The position numbers were made by a program, and so were the translations under genes. The notes beneath the pieces were generated by a model. That model did not search any database, was not told the origin of the DNA, and saw only the letters and a program-made list of their open reading frames with translations. From Kiritimatiellia bacterium (lineage in GTDB: Bacteria; Verrucomicrobiota; Kiritimatiellia; UBA8416; JADHWI01), in assembly GCA_016783565.1 (NCBI GenBank), contig JADHWI010000001.1, positions 1 through 64,000 on the forward strand: 64,000 nt of DNA, given 5' to 3'. Each line of letters opens with the position of its first letter. Position 1 is the first letter of the stretch. Positions 8,470-17,481 of this stretch are shown here, piece after piece.

Positions 8470-9924
8470 ATGATAAGAGTTTTACCTGACCGACGCAAAT
8501 TTCTCGGGACCATCACCGCTCTTGGAGTCATGGCAGTGGTGCCCCTTGGCCTCACGGCGCCTGAGCCCAAGATGCCGGCCAGACCCAATATTCTGCTTTG
8601 CCTCGCAGACGATTGGGGCTGGCCACATGCTGGAGCATATGGCGACAAGGTCGTCAAAACACCGACATTCGACCGCCTGGCAAAGGAAGGCGTTCTTTTT
8701 GAACATGCCTTTGTTTCCAGTCCTTCGTGTACTCCCTGTCGTAATGCACTCCTCACCGGGCAGCAGTTTTACCGCCTTGACGAAGGGGCAAATCTCTGGA
8801 GCACATTGGATGTGCGGCATCAGAACTTCATGTTCCTCCTGCGGAAGTCGGGGTATCAGATTGGCCACTGGCGCAAAGCATGGGGACCGGGCAATTTCAG
8901 AAAAGGAGGGTACACCGAGCATCCTTGTGGCCCCGACGGCGATTTCAGGTCTTTCATGAAGAAGCGCAACAAGGACAGACCCTTCTGCTTCTGGTTCGGA
9001 ACCAGCGATCCTCATCGTGGCTATGCCAAGGGAAGCGGCGCTAAGAGCGGAATCGATATCGACAAAGTACATGTGCCAAACTTCTACCCGAACACAAGAG
9101 AGGTACGCAGTGACATTGCGGACTACTATTTCGAAGTGCAGCGTTGGGACAGCGATGTTGGCAAGGCTATCAAGCTGCTGGAGGAAGCTGGCGAACTGGA
9201 CAGCACGATCATTGTCATGACCGGTGACCACGGCATGCCGTTCCCCCGCTGCAAAGGCAACCTGTACGACTGGGGGGCACGCGTACCGTTGGCAATCCGG
9301 TGGGGAAACGAAGTCAATGCCAACCGTACTGTAACTGATTTCATTTCATTTACGGATCTTGCCCCAACATTTTTGGATGCCGCTGGTGTTGAGGTGCCAA
9401 GTGAGATGACAGGGCATTCACTGTTTCCCATTCTTCAATCTGAGAACGCAGGACGTGTGGACCGCGAACGCGATTACATGGTCTTCGGCAGGGAACGACA
9501 TACGCTTGCGCAGAAAAAGCCTTCCATGGCCGGTTATCCAGCTCGCGCCATTCGTACGGACAAATGGTTGCTTATTCTGAACCTGGAGCCAGATCGTTGG
9601 CCTGCAGGTGTGCCAGACGGGTCCACCCACAAGATAGGAAAGCACGCCGACTGTGATGATGGGCCGACAAAGTCATTCATCATGCAGATGAAGAATGACT
9701 CCGATAAGAATACGTTCTATGATCTCTGCTTCGCCAAACGAGGAGCAGTCGAGCTGTATGATTGTGAAAAGGATCCCGACCAGACACATAACCTGGCAGA
9801 TGATCCCAAGCACAGTAAAACCATCAAGAAGCTGTGCTCACACCTGGTTGAGTATCTAAAGACAACCGAGGACCCGCGCTTTACAGACAAGCCGGTAAGA
9901 TTTGAGGAGTATCCTTACAGGTAG
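8470..9924 (+). CDS. Arylsulfatase-family enzyme, secreted (Tat-like signal)
   Basis: DRRKFLGT signal; RPNILLCLADDWGWPHAGAYG; formylglycine motif CTPCR (CxPxR); GDHGMP. Confidence 0.9.
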   Translation: MIRVLPDRRKFLGTITALGVMAVVPLGLTAPEPKMPARPNILLCLADDWGWPHAGAYGDKVVKTPTFDRLAKEGVLFEHAFVSSPSCTPCRNALLTGQQFYRLDEGANLWSTLDVRHQNFMFLLRKSGYQIGHWRKAWGPGNFRKGGYTEHPCGPDGDFRSFMKKRNKDRPFCFWFGTSDPHRGYAKGSGAKSGIDIDKVHVPNFYPNTREVRSDIADYYFEVQRWDSDVGKAIKLLEEAGELDSTIIVMTGDHGMPFPRCKGNLYDWGARVPLAIRWGNEVNANRTVTDFISFTDLAPTFLDAAGVEVPSEMTGHSLFPILQSENAGRVDRERDYMVFGRERHTLAQKKPSMAGYPARAIRTDKWLLILNLEPDRWPAGVPDGSTHKIGKHADCDDGPTKSFIMQMKNDSDKNTFYDLCFAKRGAVELYDCEKDPDQTHNLADDPKHSKTIKKLCSHLVEYLKTTEDPRFTDKPVRFEEYPYR

Positions 9925-9947
9925 ATGCTTCAGGAACAGGAAAAAGA

Positions 9948-10010
9948 AGCGAACCAAAGCATTCAAAATATCGGATCTAACGTGCCAAATCCTCAAGCTA
10001 GACGTTAGGC
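9948..10010 (+). other. attC site
   Basis: R'' AGCGAAC exactly complementary to cassette start GTTCGCT at 8448; L'' agcatt vs L' aagct (extra A); R' GTTAGGC. Confidence 0.8.
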
Positions 10011-10017
10011 CACAGAC

Positions 10018-10560
10018 ATGAAAGACCGAGCAATGAAACGGATCAGCATCTCAATTCTGTGCATCGCCTGCGTAGGCGTCGCTTGCCAGCGCGACGTGAA
10101 ACAGGAGGTGCCACGGCAAGCGCATCCGGAGCCGCACACGTCACCACCCGCGGCAACGTCAGTATCTGAGGCACAACCTGCCGAGCCGACTCCCGTAGCG
10201 CCCCATGACTGGGAGTCTCCGCTGGAGGAGAACCTTGCCCATCTGCAGTCCCTTCTCCAATCAGAAAGTAGCTGGCGAGAGACCGGCACCGACCGCAAGC
10301 TAAGTCGGAATTGTACGATCTATCGCCACGCGACAGAACCCCTTACCGTGTGGATAGACGAGCAGATCGGAGTGGCCCTCCGGGCAGAGGCTGACACAGG
10401 CTTTGTCTGCGCCCTCAAGTCCATAAAGAAACATGACGACGGGACGTGGTTCGTGAGGCGCGTGGAACTCAAGCAATACGCAACCCGGGAGAAGGTGGAA
10501 CTCGATTTCACACTCGAGAACTCACCGACCCTTACAACCGCGTGGAGAGCTACAAACTGA
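10018..10560 (+). CDS. Hypothetical lipoprotein
   Basis: ISILCIACVGVACQRD lipobox; Pro-rich linker. Confidence 0.6.
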   Translation: MKDRAMKRISISILCIACVGVACQRDVKQEVPRQAHPEPHTSPPAATSVSEAQPAEPTPVAPHDWESPLEENLAHLQSLLQSESSWRETGTDRKLSRNCTIYRHATEPLTVWIDEQIGVALRAEADTGFVCALKSIKKHDDGTWFVRRVELKQYATREKVELDFTLENSPTLTTAWRATN

Positions 10561-10564
10561 CCCG

Positions 10565-10607
10565 CGCGAACGCAGCTCAGTTTGAGCCTCACGCAGGGAC
10601 GTTCGGA
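10565..10607 (+). other. Candidate short attC-like site at array end
   Basis: CGAACG (10568) / CGTTCG (10600) pair around a short hairpin; R' GTTCGGA; R'' does not match cassette start GTTAGGC. Confidence 0.4.
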
Positions 10608-10725
10608 CACAGCCCCAATGCTCCATGGCGCGGAATGAAAGCTGACGCCTTTGGAGGAGGACATAGAGTGCCATTCGTTGTGCGCTGGCCGGACAAGATT
10701 GCCACAGGCAGTGTCAATGACCAGA
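10600..10725 (+). pseudogene. Arylsulfatase gene fragment
   Basis: GHSPNAPWRGMKADAFGGGHRVPFVVRWPDKIATGSVNDQT matches the interior sulfatase GGHRVPFxVRWP region; both ends missing. Confidence 0.65.
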
Positions 10726-10808
10726 CGATATGCCTTATAATATTTAATTATTCTATTATAGCTGGGTAGAAATGCTTCAAGTGTAAATCTCCGAATGTGA
10801 TCGCGGCC

Positions 10809-12008
10809 TCACTTATCCACGCGAATACGACGGCGAATAAAGGTGGGCACATCAAGGTCTTCACCATTCAGAATGGTGGGTGCCACATCCTTGAATCGGC
10901 CCCGGCCACCCCGATCAAGCGGAAGGCTTGCCTGCTGGCTCTTCTTGCGACCACCGGAAACTGATCGTCCCTGCGGCCGAGCACTTTCCACAGTGCTCTT
11001 TCGTTTTGGCACATTAATCTCTACAGGAGAGTCTTCCACTTGCGGCGCGGTAATGACCGATTTAGTCGCACGCTTCTTCCCCACGACCAAAGATACAGAG
11101 ACACGACCGACCCATGCATCGTCAACCGAGGTACCCACACATACCCGACATTCAGGCTTCACTGCCTTTGAAATCCCGTTGAGCACCTCTCCGACTTCTT
11201 TGAGCGTTACATCCGGCCCCACAACCAGGCTTACTAACACAAGTCTGGCCTGATTTAACTGCTTCCCCCCTTGCAGAGCGGGTCCTTCAAGCAAATCCTT
11301 CAGCACGGCAACAACGCGTTCTTCGCCAGTAGCTTCTGCATAAGCCAGAATACAACTCCCCTCTGTATCGTTACCGATCCGCTTAAGATCAGCAAAATCC
11401 ATGTTGATGCAGCCCGGCCGGGACAGTGTCTGCCACAAGGCGAGCACTGCAGCGGCGAGTTTTTTATTCGCAGCATCGAACAACGCGGGAAGATCATTGG
11501 CATCCACCTCTTCGAACAACGCATCATTGGGCACCGTAATCAGAACATCGCAAACGGCTTCCAGTTCTTCAACGGCACGATTGGCAACCGCCTTACGCGA
11601 TCCCCCTTCGAAAGAAAAAGGCAACGTCGCAAAACAAAGGGTCATAATCCCTGCATCCTGCAATGCTTGCACCGCAGCAACACTTCCCCCGCTTCCAACA
11701 CCTCCACCCAACCCGGTCACAATCAGCACTGCGGCAACATCCTGCGCCGCTTCAAGTAATTCCGTCACGCCAGTATCCATGGCCTGCCGCCCCATGCGGT
11801 CATCACCACCTGCACCAAATCCTTCCGTAAGGGCTTCACCCACCTGAAGACAAATCGGAGCCTTTGATTCAGCAAGCGAACACGTATCGGTATCCACCGC
11901 CAACAACGGCAACTCCTCATCCACAAGTGCCGCCACGGCTCCCATCAATCGTGAACCCGCGCCACCCATTCCCATCACACTGAACCGTTGATCACTCATG
12001 ATCCGCAA
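10809..12008 (-). CDS. ftsZ: Cell division protein FtsZ (divergent)
   Basis: VMGMGGAG.., VTGLGGGVGSGGSV (signature loop), NMDFADLKRI T7 loop, C-terminal DLDVPTFIRRRIR. Confidence 0.9.
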   Translation of the reverse strand: MRIMSDQRFSVMGMGGAGSRLMGAVAALVDEELPLLAVDTDTCSLAESKAPICLQVGEALTEGFGAGGDDRMGRQAMDTGVTELLEAAQDVAAVLIVTGLGGGVGSGGSVAAVQALQDAGIMTLCFATLPFSFEGGSRKAVANRAVEELEAVCDVLITVPNDALFEEVDANDLPALFDAANKKLAAAVLALWQTLSRPGCINMDFADLKRIGNDTEGSCILAYAEATGEERVVAVLKDLLEGPALQGGKQLNQARLVLVSLVVGPDVTLKEVGEVLNGISKAVKPECRVCVGTSVDDAWVGRVSVSLVVGKKRATKSVITAPQVEDSPVEINVPKRKSTVESARPQGRSVSGGRKKSQQASLPLDRGGRGRFKDVAPTILNGEDLDVPTFIRRRIRVDK

Positions 12009-12041
12009 TTACCCCAAATCCATATTGAATAAAAATCAAAT

Positions 12042-13265
12042 CTAACCGCCCACAAGGCTGCTAAGCCATTGTTTGAATAGTGGTTTGCGCCTCTTTTCGC
12101 TGTATACTTTGAATCCGTACTGAACCAACCCACTACAGGTGGCATATTCCGGTCCATCCGTAACCGTGGCCACACCGGTTACACCCCGAGGACGACCGAT
12201 CTCGCAGGGTAATTGAAAAATTTCTTCTGCCAGGCCAAGAACACCCTTGAGATGCGCGCCCCCGCCCGTCAGCACTACCCCGGCCCCGAGATGATGCAAG
12301 GCCTGCTCCTTTACCAACCGATCCCGCACGATGGTCAACAGTTCCTCCATGCGTGCATGAATCACGCTATGCAGTGAACTCAAATTCACCGAACGACCCG
12401 GGAAGCCGACTTCCGGCGCCATGGATACCCGCTGCGATCGATTGACCGTCCCCGTCATCGCACATCCGGACTCTCGCTTAAGCCGTTCCGCCTGGCTCGT
12501 AGAAATATTGAAAGCCATGGCCACATCATTCGTCACATGATCGCCACCGACGCCAACCACACCCGCCGCCGCCGGCACACTCGATGCATAGGCCATATAG
12601 TCCGTAGCTCCACCACCCAGATCGATAACCACAACCCCGCCACGTTTATGCTCGGGTGTCAACACGGACATCCCTGAACAGAGACCGCTGAACACCACAT
12701 CGTCAACACCGACAGAAAGGCTTTGAACCAGACGAATGGAGGTCTCCAACCGATTGCGCACGCAATGCAACACCAGCATATCATGGGAAAGACGGGCACC
12801 CGACATCCCTTCAGGTTTCATCACACGATCCTGATCGTCCAGGGAATAATACTGATCCAGTGAATGCAAAATATCGCGATCCGTGGGGAGATTGACCGCC
12901 TTGGCCACTTCGCGTACCTGCTCCACATCGTCGTCGCCAATGATGCCGTCCTTACTCAAAATGGGAACCGTGCCGCGATTGCTCATGCTGTGGACATGTA
13001 CACCCGAGATCGCCAGAACGACTTCACGAATAGAGACTTTGCCATTCTCTTCAGCCATATCCAATGCCCGTCGCACACAGGCGGATGCATTGTTCATGTC
13101 CACAATCTCGCCCTTACGAATGCCTTTTGAAGGACATTCTCCGGTACCCGTGATCATGATATAGTTGTCTTCACGTGTTTCGCCAACCAGCGCAACAATC
13201 TTCGAAGTACCTATTTCCAAAGCCACTATTGGTGGTGCCGCCATCCCACAAAATCTCCCTACCAT
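12042..13265 (-). CDS. ftsA: Cell division protein FtsA
   Basis: VALEIGTSKIVALVGE.., VVIDLGGGATDYM, VVLTGGGAHLKGV; start may be internal (MAAPPIV). Confidence 0.93.
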   Translation of the reverse strand: MVGRFCGMAAPPIVALEIGTSKIVALVGETREDNYIMITGTGECPSKGIRKGEIVDMNNASACVRRALDMAEENGKVSIREVVLAISGVHVHSMSNRGTVPILSKDGIIGDDDVEQVREVAKAVNLPTDRDILHSLDQYYSLDDQDRVMKPEGMSGARLSHDMLVLHCVRNRLETSIRLVQSLSVGVDDVVFSGLCSGMSVLTPEHKRGGVVVIDLGGGATDYMAYASSVPAAAGVVGVGGDHVTNDVAMAFNISTSQAERLKRESGCAMTGTVNRSQRVSMAPEVGFPGRSVNLSSLHSVIHARMEELLTIVRDRLVKEQALHHLGAGVVLTGGGAHLKGVLGLAEEIFQLPCEIGRPRGVTGVATVTDGPEYATCSGLVQYGFKVYSEKRRKPLFKQWLSSLVGG

Positions 13266-13268
13266 ACG

Positions 13269-14165
13269 CTAGCGCGTATAGATTCTATCATGATACGTTC
13301 CGTCAAAACGGGTCTCATTTGCCCCTTCAGGTTTCTGCATCGCCTGCACCCATCGTCCAAGCTTGCGCAACAACTCCATGCGAGATTCTGGAGTCCTCGC
13401 ACCCATGCCACTCCAGGTTAGATGAATCTGCCGCATCACACCTTCGTAATCGGCTCGCAACACCAGGTGTTCTCGCTTTCCAATATCTACCTCCTTGACA
13501 TCCAGACCAAGTTGCGGATTGCGACACACGTCCACCAACTGAACCGCTGCCACCGACATGCCGCTGATTCGCGATCCCGGCTGCAATGCATCTCCCTTAT
13601 ACCCCACCAATGCCGGAAGGTGTCGCACCGTGCGCGCCGAAGAGAACACCGCACCATCTTTATCCGTGACAAGCGACTGTCGCCACCCGACCACAATGCG
13701 TGCAATCGGCACACGTGGTACGGTTTCCACAATCAACACATCCGGCAAAGACCGTGTAATCTTGATTGCGCGATAGGCGTGTGCACGCGCCAGAAACTTC
13801 CGCTGCAACTCAGCAGGATCAAATGAGAACAGATTGCTGCCTTCCTTGATCCCCTGCTCCCCCCTGATAAAATCATGCGCCGCCGTGCCTTCATCACGAA
13901 TCTGAAGACGCGTGATCGTAAAACGGTCATTCCCCGAAAACAACAGGTAGCCAATGCCCTTAAACCCAAACCAAATGCCCACCACCACCGCTACCACAAG
14001 CAGCGGAACCAGTATCAGCACCGCAATTTGTTTGCCATGACGCGAATCACCACGCTTGGATTTGCGTTGCCGCACGTTCAGCGTCTTTGCATGGCCACGT
14101 CGGCGCTTCACCGTACCCAGCTTCTTTCCCGAAATTATCTCGTCATCAAACCACATTGGTCTCAA
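13269..14165 (-). CDS. ftsQ: Cell division protein FtsQ (POTRA/FtsQ type)
   Basis: Single N-terminal TM, POTRA-like FTITRLQI..; between ddl and ftsA. Confidence 0.85.
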   Translation of the reverse strand: MRPMWFDDEIISGKKLGTVKRRRGHAKTLNVRQRKSKRGDSRHGKQIAVLILVPLLVVAVVVGIWFGFKGIGYLLFSGNDRFTITRLQIRDEGTAAHDFIRGEQGIKEGSNLFSFDPAELQRKFLARAHAYRAIKITRSLPDVLIVETVPRVPIARIVVGWRQSLVTDKDGAVFSSARTVRHLPALVGYKGDALQPGSRISGMSVAAVQLVDVCRNPQLGLDVKEVDIGKREHLVLRADYEGVMRQIHLTWSGMGARTPESRMELLRKLGRWVQAMQKPEGANETRFDGTYHDRIYTR

Positions 14166-14183
14166 CCTATCACATCGTCCTGA

Positions 14184-15080
14184 TCACCCATCATATGCAG
14201 CCGTCTGCATAATACGATGACACAACTCATGAAACTCTATACCGGCCGCCCCGGCCGCTTTTGGCAATAAACTATTTGGCGTAAATCCCGGAATACTATT
14301 CAACTCCAACACAAACATCCGGCCATCAGGATGCAAACGAAAATCCACACGCCCAAAGCCCCGACAAGCCAAAGCAGCAAACACATCTCTCGCAACCGAT
14401 TGCAACGCAACTACTTGAGGCTCATCCAGAGGTGCAGGCACTAAATACTCGCTGCCTCCCGCATACTTTGCCGAATAGTCATACCACGCATCCGGTGCTC
14501 GAATCTCAACCGGGGGCAACGCTTGCCCATCAACAATACCCACCGTCAATTCACGCCCCTCGATATACTGCTCCACAAGGGCAATCCCACCATATTGCAG
14601 CGTATCAGCCAGACAGTCGTCCCACGCGGCCTCTTCAACCACACGATGAAGGCCAATACTGGATCCCTCTGTCACCGGCTTGAGAACCACAGGCAACGGG
14701 AGCGTTCGAGTATCTCCTGCCCGCAGAATCTCATAAGGTGCGGTCAGGATGCCTGACTGAACAAAGGCTTTCTTGCTGAGCACTTTGTCCATAGACCGAC
14801 AACTGGAATCAGCCCCGGATCCCGTATAAGGAATATGACGTTCATCCAGAATCGCCTGAACGCCCCCATCTTCACCAAATGCACCATGCAACGCAATAAA
14901 TACCGCCTCAGCACCGTCCAACGTGGGGACGGTCCTCTCATCCAGCACCACCGGTAACACCTCATAGCCGGCTTGTTCCAGCCCCTGCGAAACAGCCCGA
15001 CCAGACTGGAGAGAAATCTCGCGCTCCGAAGATGGCCCTCCCATCAATACCGCAACTTTCTCAAACCGCTTCACCATCAC
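14184..15080 (-). CDS. ddl: D-alanine--D-alanine ligase
   Basis: VLMGGPSSEREISLQSGRAV; ATP-grasp motifs; RVDFRLHPDGRMFVLELNSIPGFTPNSLLPKAA. Confidence 0.95.
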   Translation of the reverse strand: MMVKRFEKVAVLMGGPSSEREISLQSGRAVSQGLEQAGYEVLPVVLDERTVPTLDGAEAVFIALHGAFGEDGGVQAILDERHIPYTGSGADSSCRSMDKVLSKKAFVQSGILTAPYEILRAGDTRTLPLPVVLKPVTEGSSIGLHRVVEEAAWDDCLADTLQYGGIALVEQYIEGRELTVGIVDGQALPPVEIRAPDAWYDYSAKYAGGSEYLVPAPLDEPQVVALQSVARDVFAALACRGFGRVDFRLHPDGRMFVLELNSIPGFTPNSLLPKAAGAAGIEFHELCHRIMQTAAYDG

Positions 15081-17437
15081 CTCATCAAACCAAAAAATCG
15101 TATCTCAGTCTCCAGCTCCACCCCATACCGCATGGCCACAGCCATCTGCATCTGCTGCATCAGGGCCAACACATCCGACGCGCAAGCACTCTTATCAACG
15201 CTCAGAAAGTTCGCTTGGGAAGGCGCTGTCCCAGCCCCTCCCAATTGCACACCTTTATACCCGGCACCCTCCAGAAGCCGACCTGCAAAATCCCCCGGGG
15301 GATTCTTGAAAACAGAACCTGCCGATCGCTGCGATGCCATCCATACACGACGTTCAGACACCTCCTTGCGCCGCGCTTGAATCACCTTCCGGTCACCCGC
15401 CGGAAGCTGTAAAGCGACTTCAACACACAGCGCATCCCGCAACGCGTCGCACGTTCTGTATGCGAGTCCCATCCGCTCTCGAGAGACTATATGCTCACGA
15501 CCGTCACTTTTCAAACAACGAATCCATAAAAGGTGATCTCCAATCTCCGAACCGTGTGCACCGGCGTTCATACGACAGGCCCCACCTACGGTGCCCGGAA
15601 TCCCCTCCAGATTCTCCAAGCCTGCCAACCCGTTCTCCTCGGCCCAGTCCAGCAGACGCGACAGAGACACCCCCGCTCCAATACGTATCACCTCTCCATC
15701 TTGCACAATATGGCGAAACGCCTCACCCCGCAACCGAACAACCACCCCCGATACCCCAAGATCACTGGCCAACACATTGAATCCGCCACCCAGCAGTCTC
15801 AACGGCAAACCGTTCTCTTCTGTCCAGCGCAACAAAACGGCCAGATCATAAATGCTTCCCACGTCCACAAGGCAATCTGCCTCGCCCCCCACACCAAAAC
15901 TGGTGATACGGCGCATCGGAAAACCCTGACGCACCTCAGAGTCCCTCAATGCCTCAATCGGCAAAGCCACAACGGTCTCACCATGCCCTTCACGTTGAAA
16001 TCCAACCTGCTCCGCTTCCAGGGCTTGCTGCATATCAAACGCCAACCGTTCCACATCCCCAGCTCCCGTCACCAGCAACATATCGCCCGGCTGCAGCGTC
16101 CGACGGTAATACTCTCCGGCCTCCTCCACAGAATCGGCCAGCATCAGGCGTTTCGGGCCGTGCTGCGGCGCCCCGTAAAAACGGGCATAAAGATCCGCCG
16201 TCGTCCCGCCCGGCAACGGCGATTCAGAGGCTGCATACACAGGCACCAGAATAACTTCATCCACACCATCAAAAGCAGAAGGGAAATCCGCCCCCAAGGC
16301 TCGCGTACGGGTGTAGCGGTGCGGCTGATAAACCATGCGTAAACGCTGCGACTTTTGCAAACCAGCCATCTTCACCAGTGCGACAATCTCAGAGGGATGA
16401 TGCGCATAGTCGGACACCACGGTCACACCGTCTCGACACGCCACCCTTTCGAAACGACGGCGAGGCAAACTTAATGCATTCAACCCTTCGCGAATATGCT
16501 CCGGACTCACTCCCAATTCCAGAGCCACGCCTATTGCCGCAACCGCGTTCATCACATTGTGAACACCCGCAACCGGAATCGCAAAAACACCCAGATCACG
16601 CCCCTCACATAACAGCGTAAAGGTCGACACACGGGTCTCGCAGTTTATACCACTCACCCGCAGGCTGACCCCCTCTGATTCACCGTAAGAACGCGCACCC
16701 GGCACCGAGGCGCACAAAGCAGCGGCACGCGGATCATCCCCCCCGTATATCACTCGCCTTTGCGACTGAGAAATGAATCCAGAGAAACAGGACTCGAAAT
16801 CTGCCACGTTTTCGAAATGCTCCATGTGATCAAATTCGATATTGGTCACAATGGCAATATCCGGCGAATACAGCGCGACCGTTCCGTCGCTTTCGTCGGC
16901 TTCCACCACAAGCACCTCTGCTGCGTCCGAGCCCGCCACGCCACCCAGCGACTCAATCTCACCACCAATACACCAGGCCGTTTTCACATCGCAGGCATTC
17001 AGGAGCTGTGCCACGAACGTACTCGTAGTCGTCTTACCATGTGTGCCGCTGACCGCCACAGACGTGACACCCTCCAGCAAACGCGGTAGCACTTCGCCGC
17101 GCCGAAAAACCGGCAATGCACATTGACGAGCAGCACAAATCTCATCGTGTTGTTCATTGACCGCTGCGGTTCGAACCACCCAATCCACGTCCTGCGTGAC
17201 ATGACTTGCATCATGCCCCTCAATCACCTCTATCCCGCGACTGGACAACCAGCGTCCGATTCGCGTTTCCGCAGTGTGATCACATCCGCTGACACGGCAA
17301 CCACGCTGTTTAAGCAGAACAGCCAGACCAGCCATCCCAATACCACAGATCCCTACCAGGTGCACATGCCCCCCGGTAACCAGGCAGCTTTGGAGCTCAT
17401 CATCAACTGTCTTCATCATTGCATCGCGTTTAAGCAT
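15077..17437 (-). CDS. murC-murB: Fused UDP-N-acetylmuramate--L-alanine ligase / UDP-N-acetylenolpyruvoylglucosamine reductase (MurC-MurB)
   Basis: MurC: HLVGICGIGMAGLA, VSGTHGKTTTSTFVA; MurB: LLGGGFNVLASDLGVSGVVV, IPGTVGGACRMNAGAHG, SAGSVFKNPPGDFAGRLLE in one frame; internal ATG 17437 preferred. Confidence 0.92.
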   Translation of the reverse strand: MLKRDAMMKTVDDELQSCLVTGGHVHLVGICGIGMAGLAVLLKQRGCRVSGCDHTAETRIGRWLSSRGIEVIEGHDASHVTQDVDWVVRTAAVNEQHDEICAARQCALPVFRRGEVLPRLLEGVTSVAVSGTHGKTTTSTFVAQLLNACDVKTAWCIGGEIESLGGVAGSDAAEVLVVEADESDGTVALYSPDIAIVTNIEFDHMEHFENVADFESCFSGFISQSQRRVIYGGDDPRAAALCASVPGARSYGESEGVSLRVSGINCETRVSTFTLLCEGRDLGVFAIPVAGVHNVMNAVAAIGVALELGVSPEHIREGLNALSLPRRRFERVACRDGVTVVSDYAHHPSEIVALVKMAGLQKSQRLRMVYQPHRYTRTRALGADFPSAFDGVDEVILVPVYAASESPLPGGTTADLYARFYGAPQHGPKRLMLADSVEEAGEYYRRTLQPGDMLLVTGAGDVERLAFDMQQALEAEQVGFQREGHGETVVALPIEALRDSEVRQGFPMRRITSFGVGGEADCLVDVGSIYDLAVLLRWTEENGLPLRLLGGGFNVLASDLGVSGVVVRLRGEAFRHIVQDGEVIRIGAGVSLSRLLDWAEENGLAGLENLEGIPGTVGGACRMNAGAHGSEIGDHLLWIRCLKSDGREHIVSRERMGLAYRTCDALRDALCVEVALQLPAGDRKVIQARRKEVSERRVWMASQRSAGSVFKNPPGDFAGRLLEGAGYKGVQLGGAGTAPSQANFLSVDKSACASDVLALMQQMQMAVAMRYGVELETEIRFFGLMR

Positions 17438-17481
17438 TTTGCCTTCCGGGTATTCGGGGTGCCACACAGTCCACTCCCATT

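Larger units (their letters stand above)
1..10607 (+). mobile_element. Integron gene-cassette array (partial; continues beyond the left edge; no integrase in window)
   Basis: Co-oriented short genes separated by palindromic attC-like spacers. Cassette-start GTTnnnn is complementary to the same cassette's distal R'' box: GTTGGGGAC/GTCCCCAAC (1 vs 660), GTTCGCC/GGCGAAC (1893 vs 2592), GTTGTGCCC/GGGCACAAC (6753 vs 7423), GTTAGGT/ACCTAAC (7487 vs 8406), GTTCGCT/AGCGAAC (8448 vs 9948). Confidence 0.85.

Noticed and set aside
8482-9231. 249-aa minus-strand ORF
   Set aside because: Antisense to the sulfatase with CTPCR motif; no family signature.
9974-10010. Alternative shorter attC using R'' ATCTAAC
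   Set aside because: ATCTAAC fits the consensus and pairs with GTTAGGC, but AGCGAAC at 9948 exactly complements the cassette start at 8448 and gives a more normal attC length, so the longer site was preferred.
11271-11759. 162-aa plus-strand ORF
   Set aside because: Antisense to ftsZ; no recognisable family.
15533-16342. 269-aa plus-strand ORF
   Set aside because: Antisense to the well-supported murC-murB fusion; composition is low-complexity His/Pro/Arg; shadow ORF.
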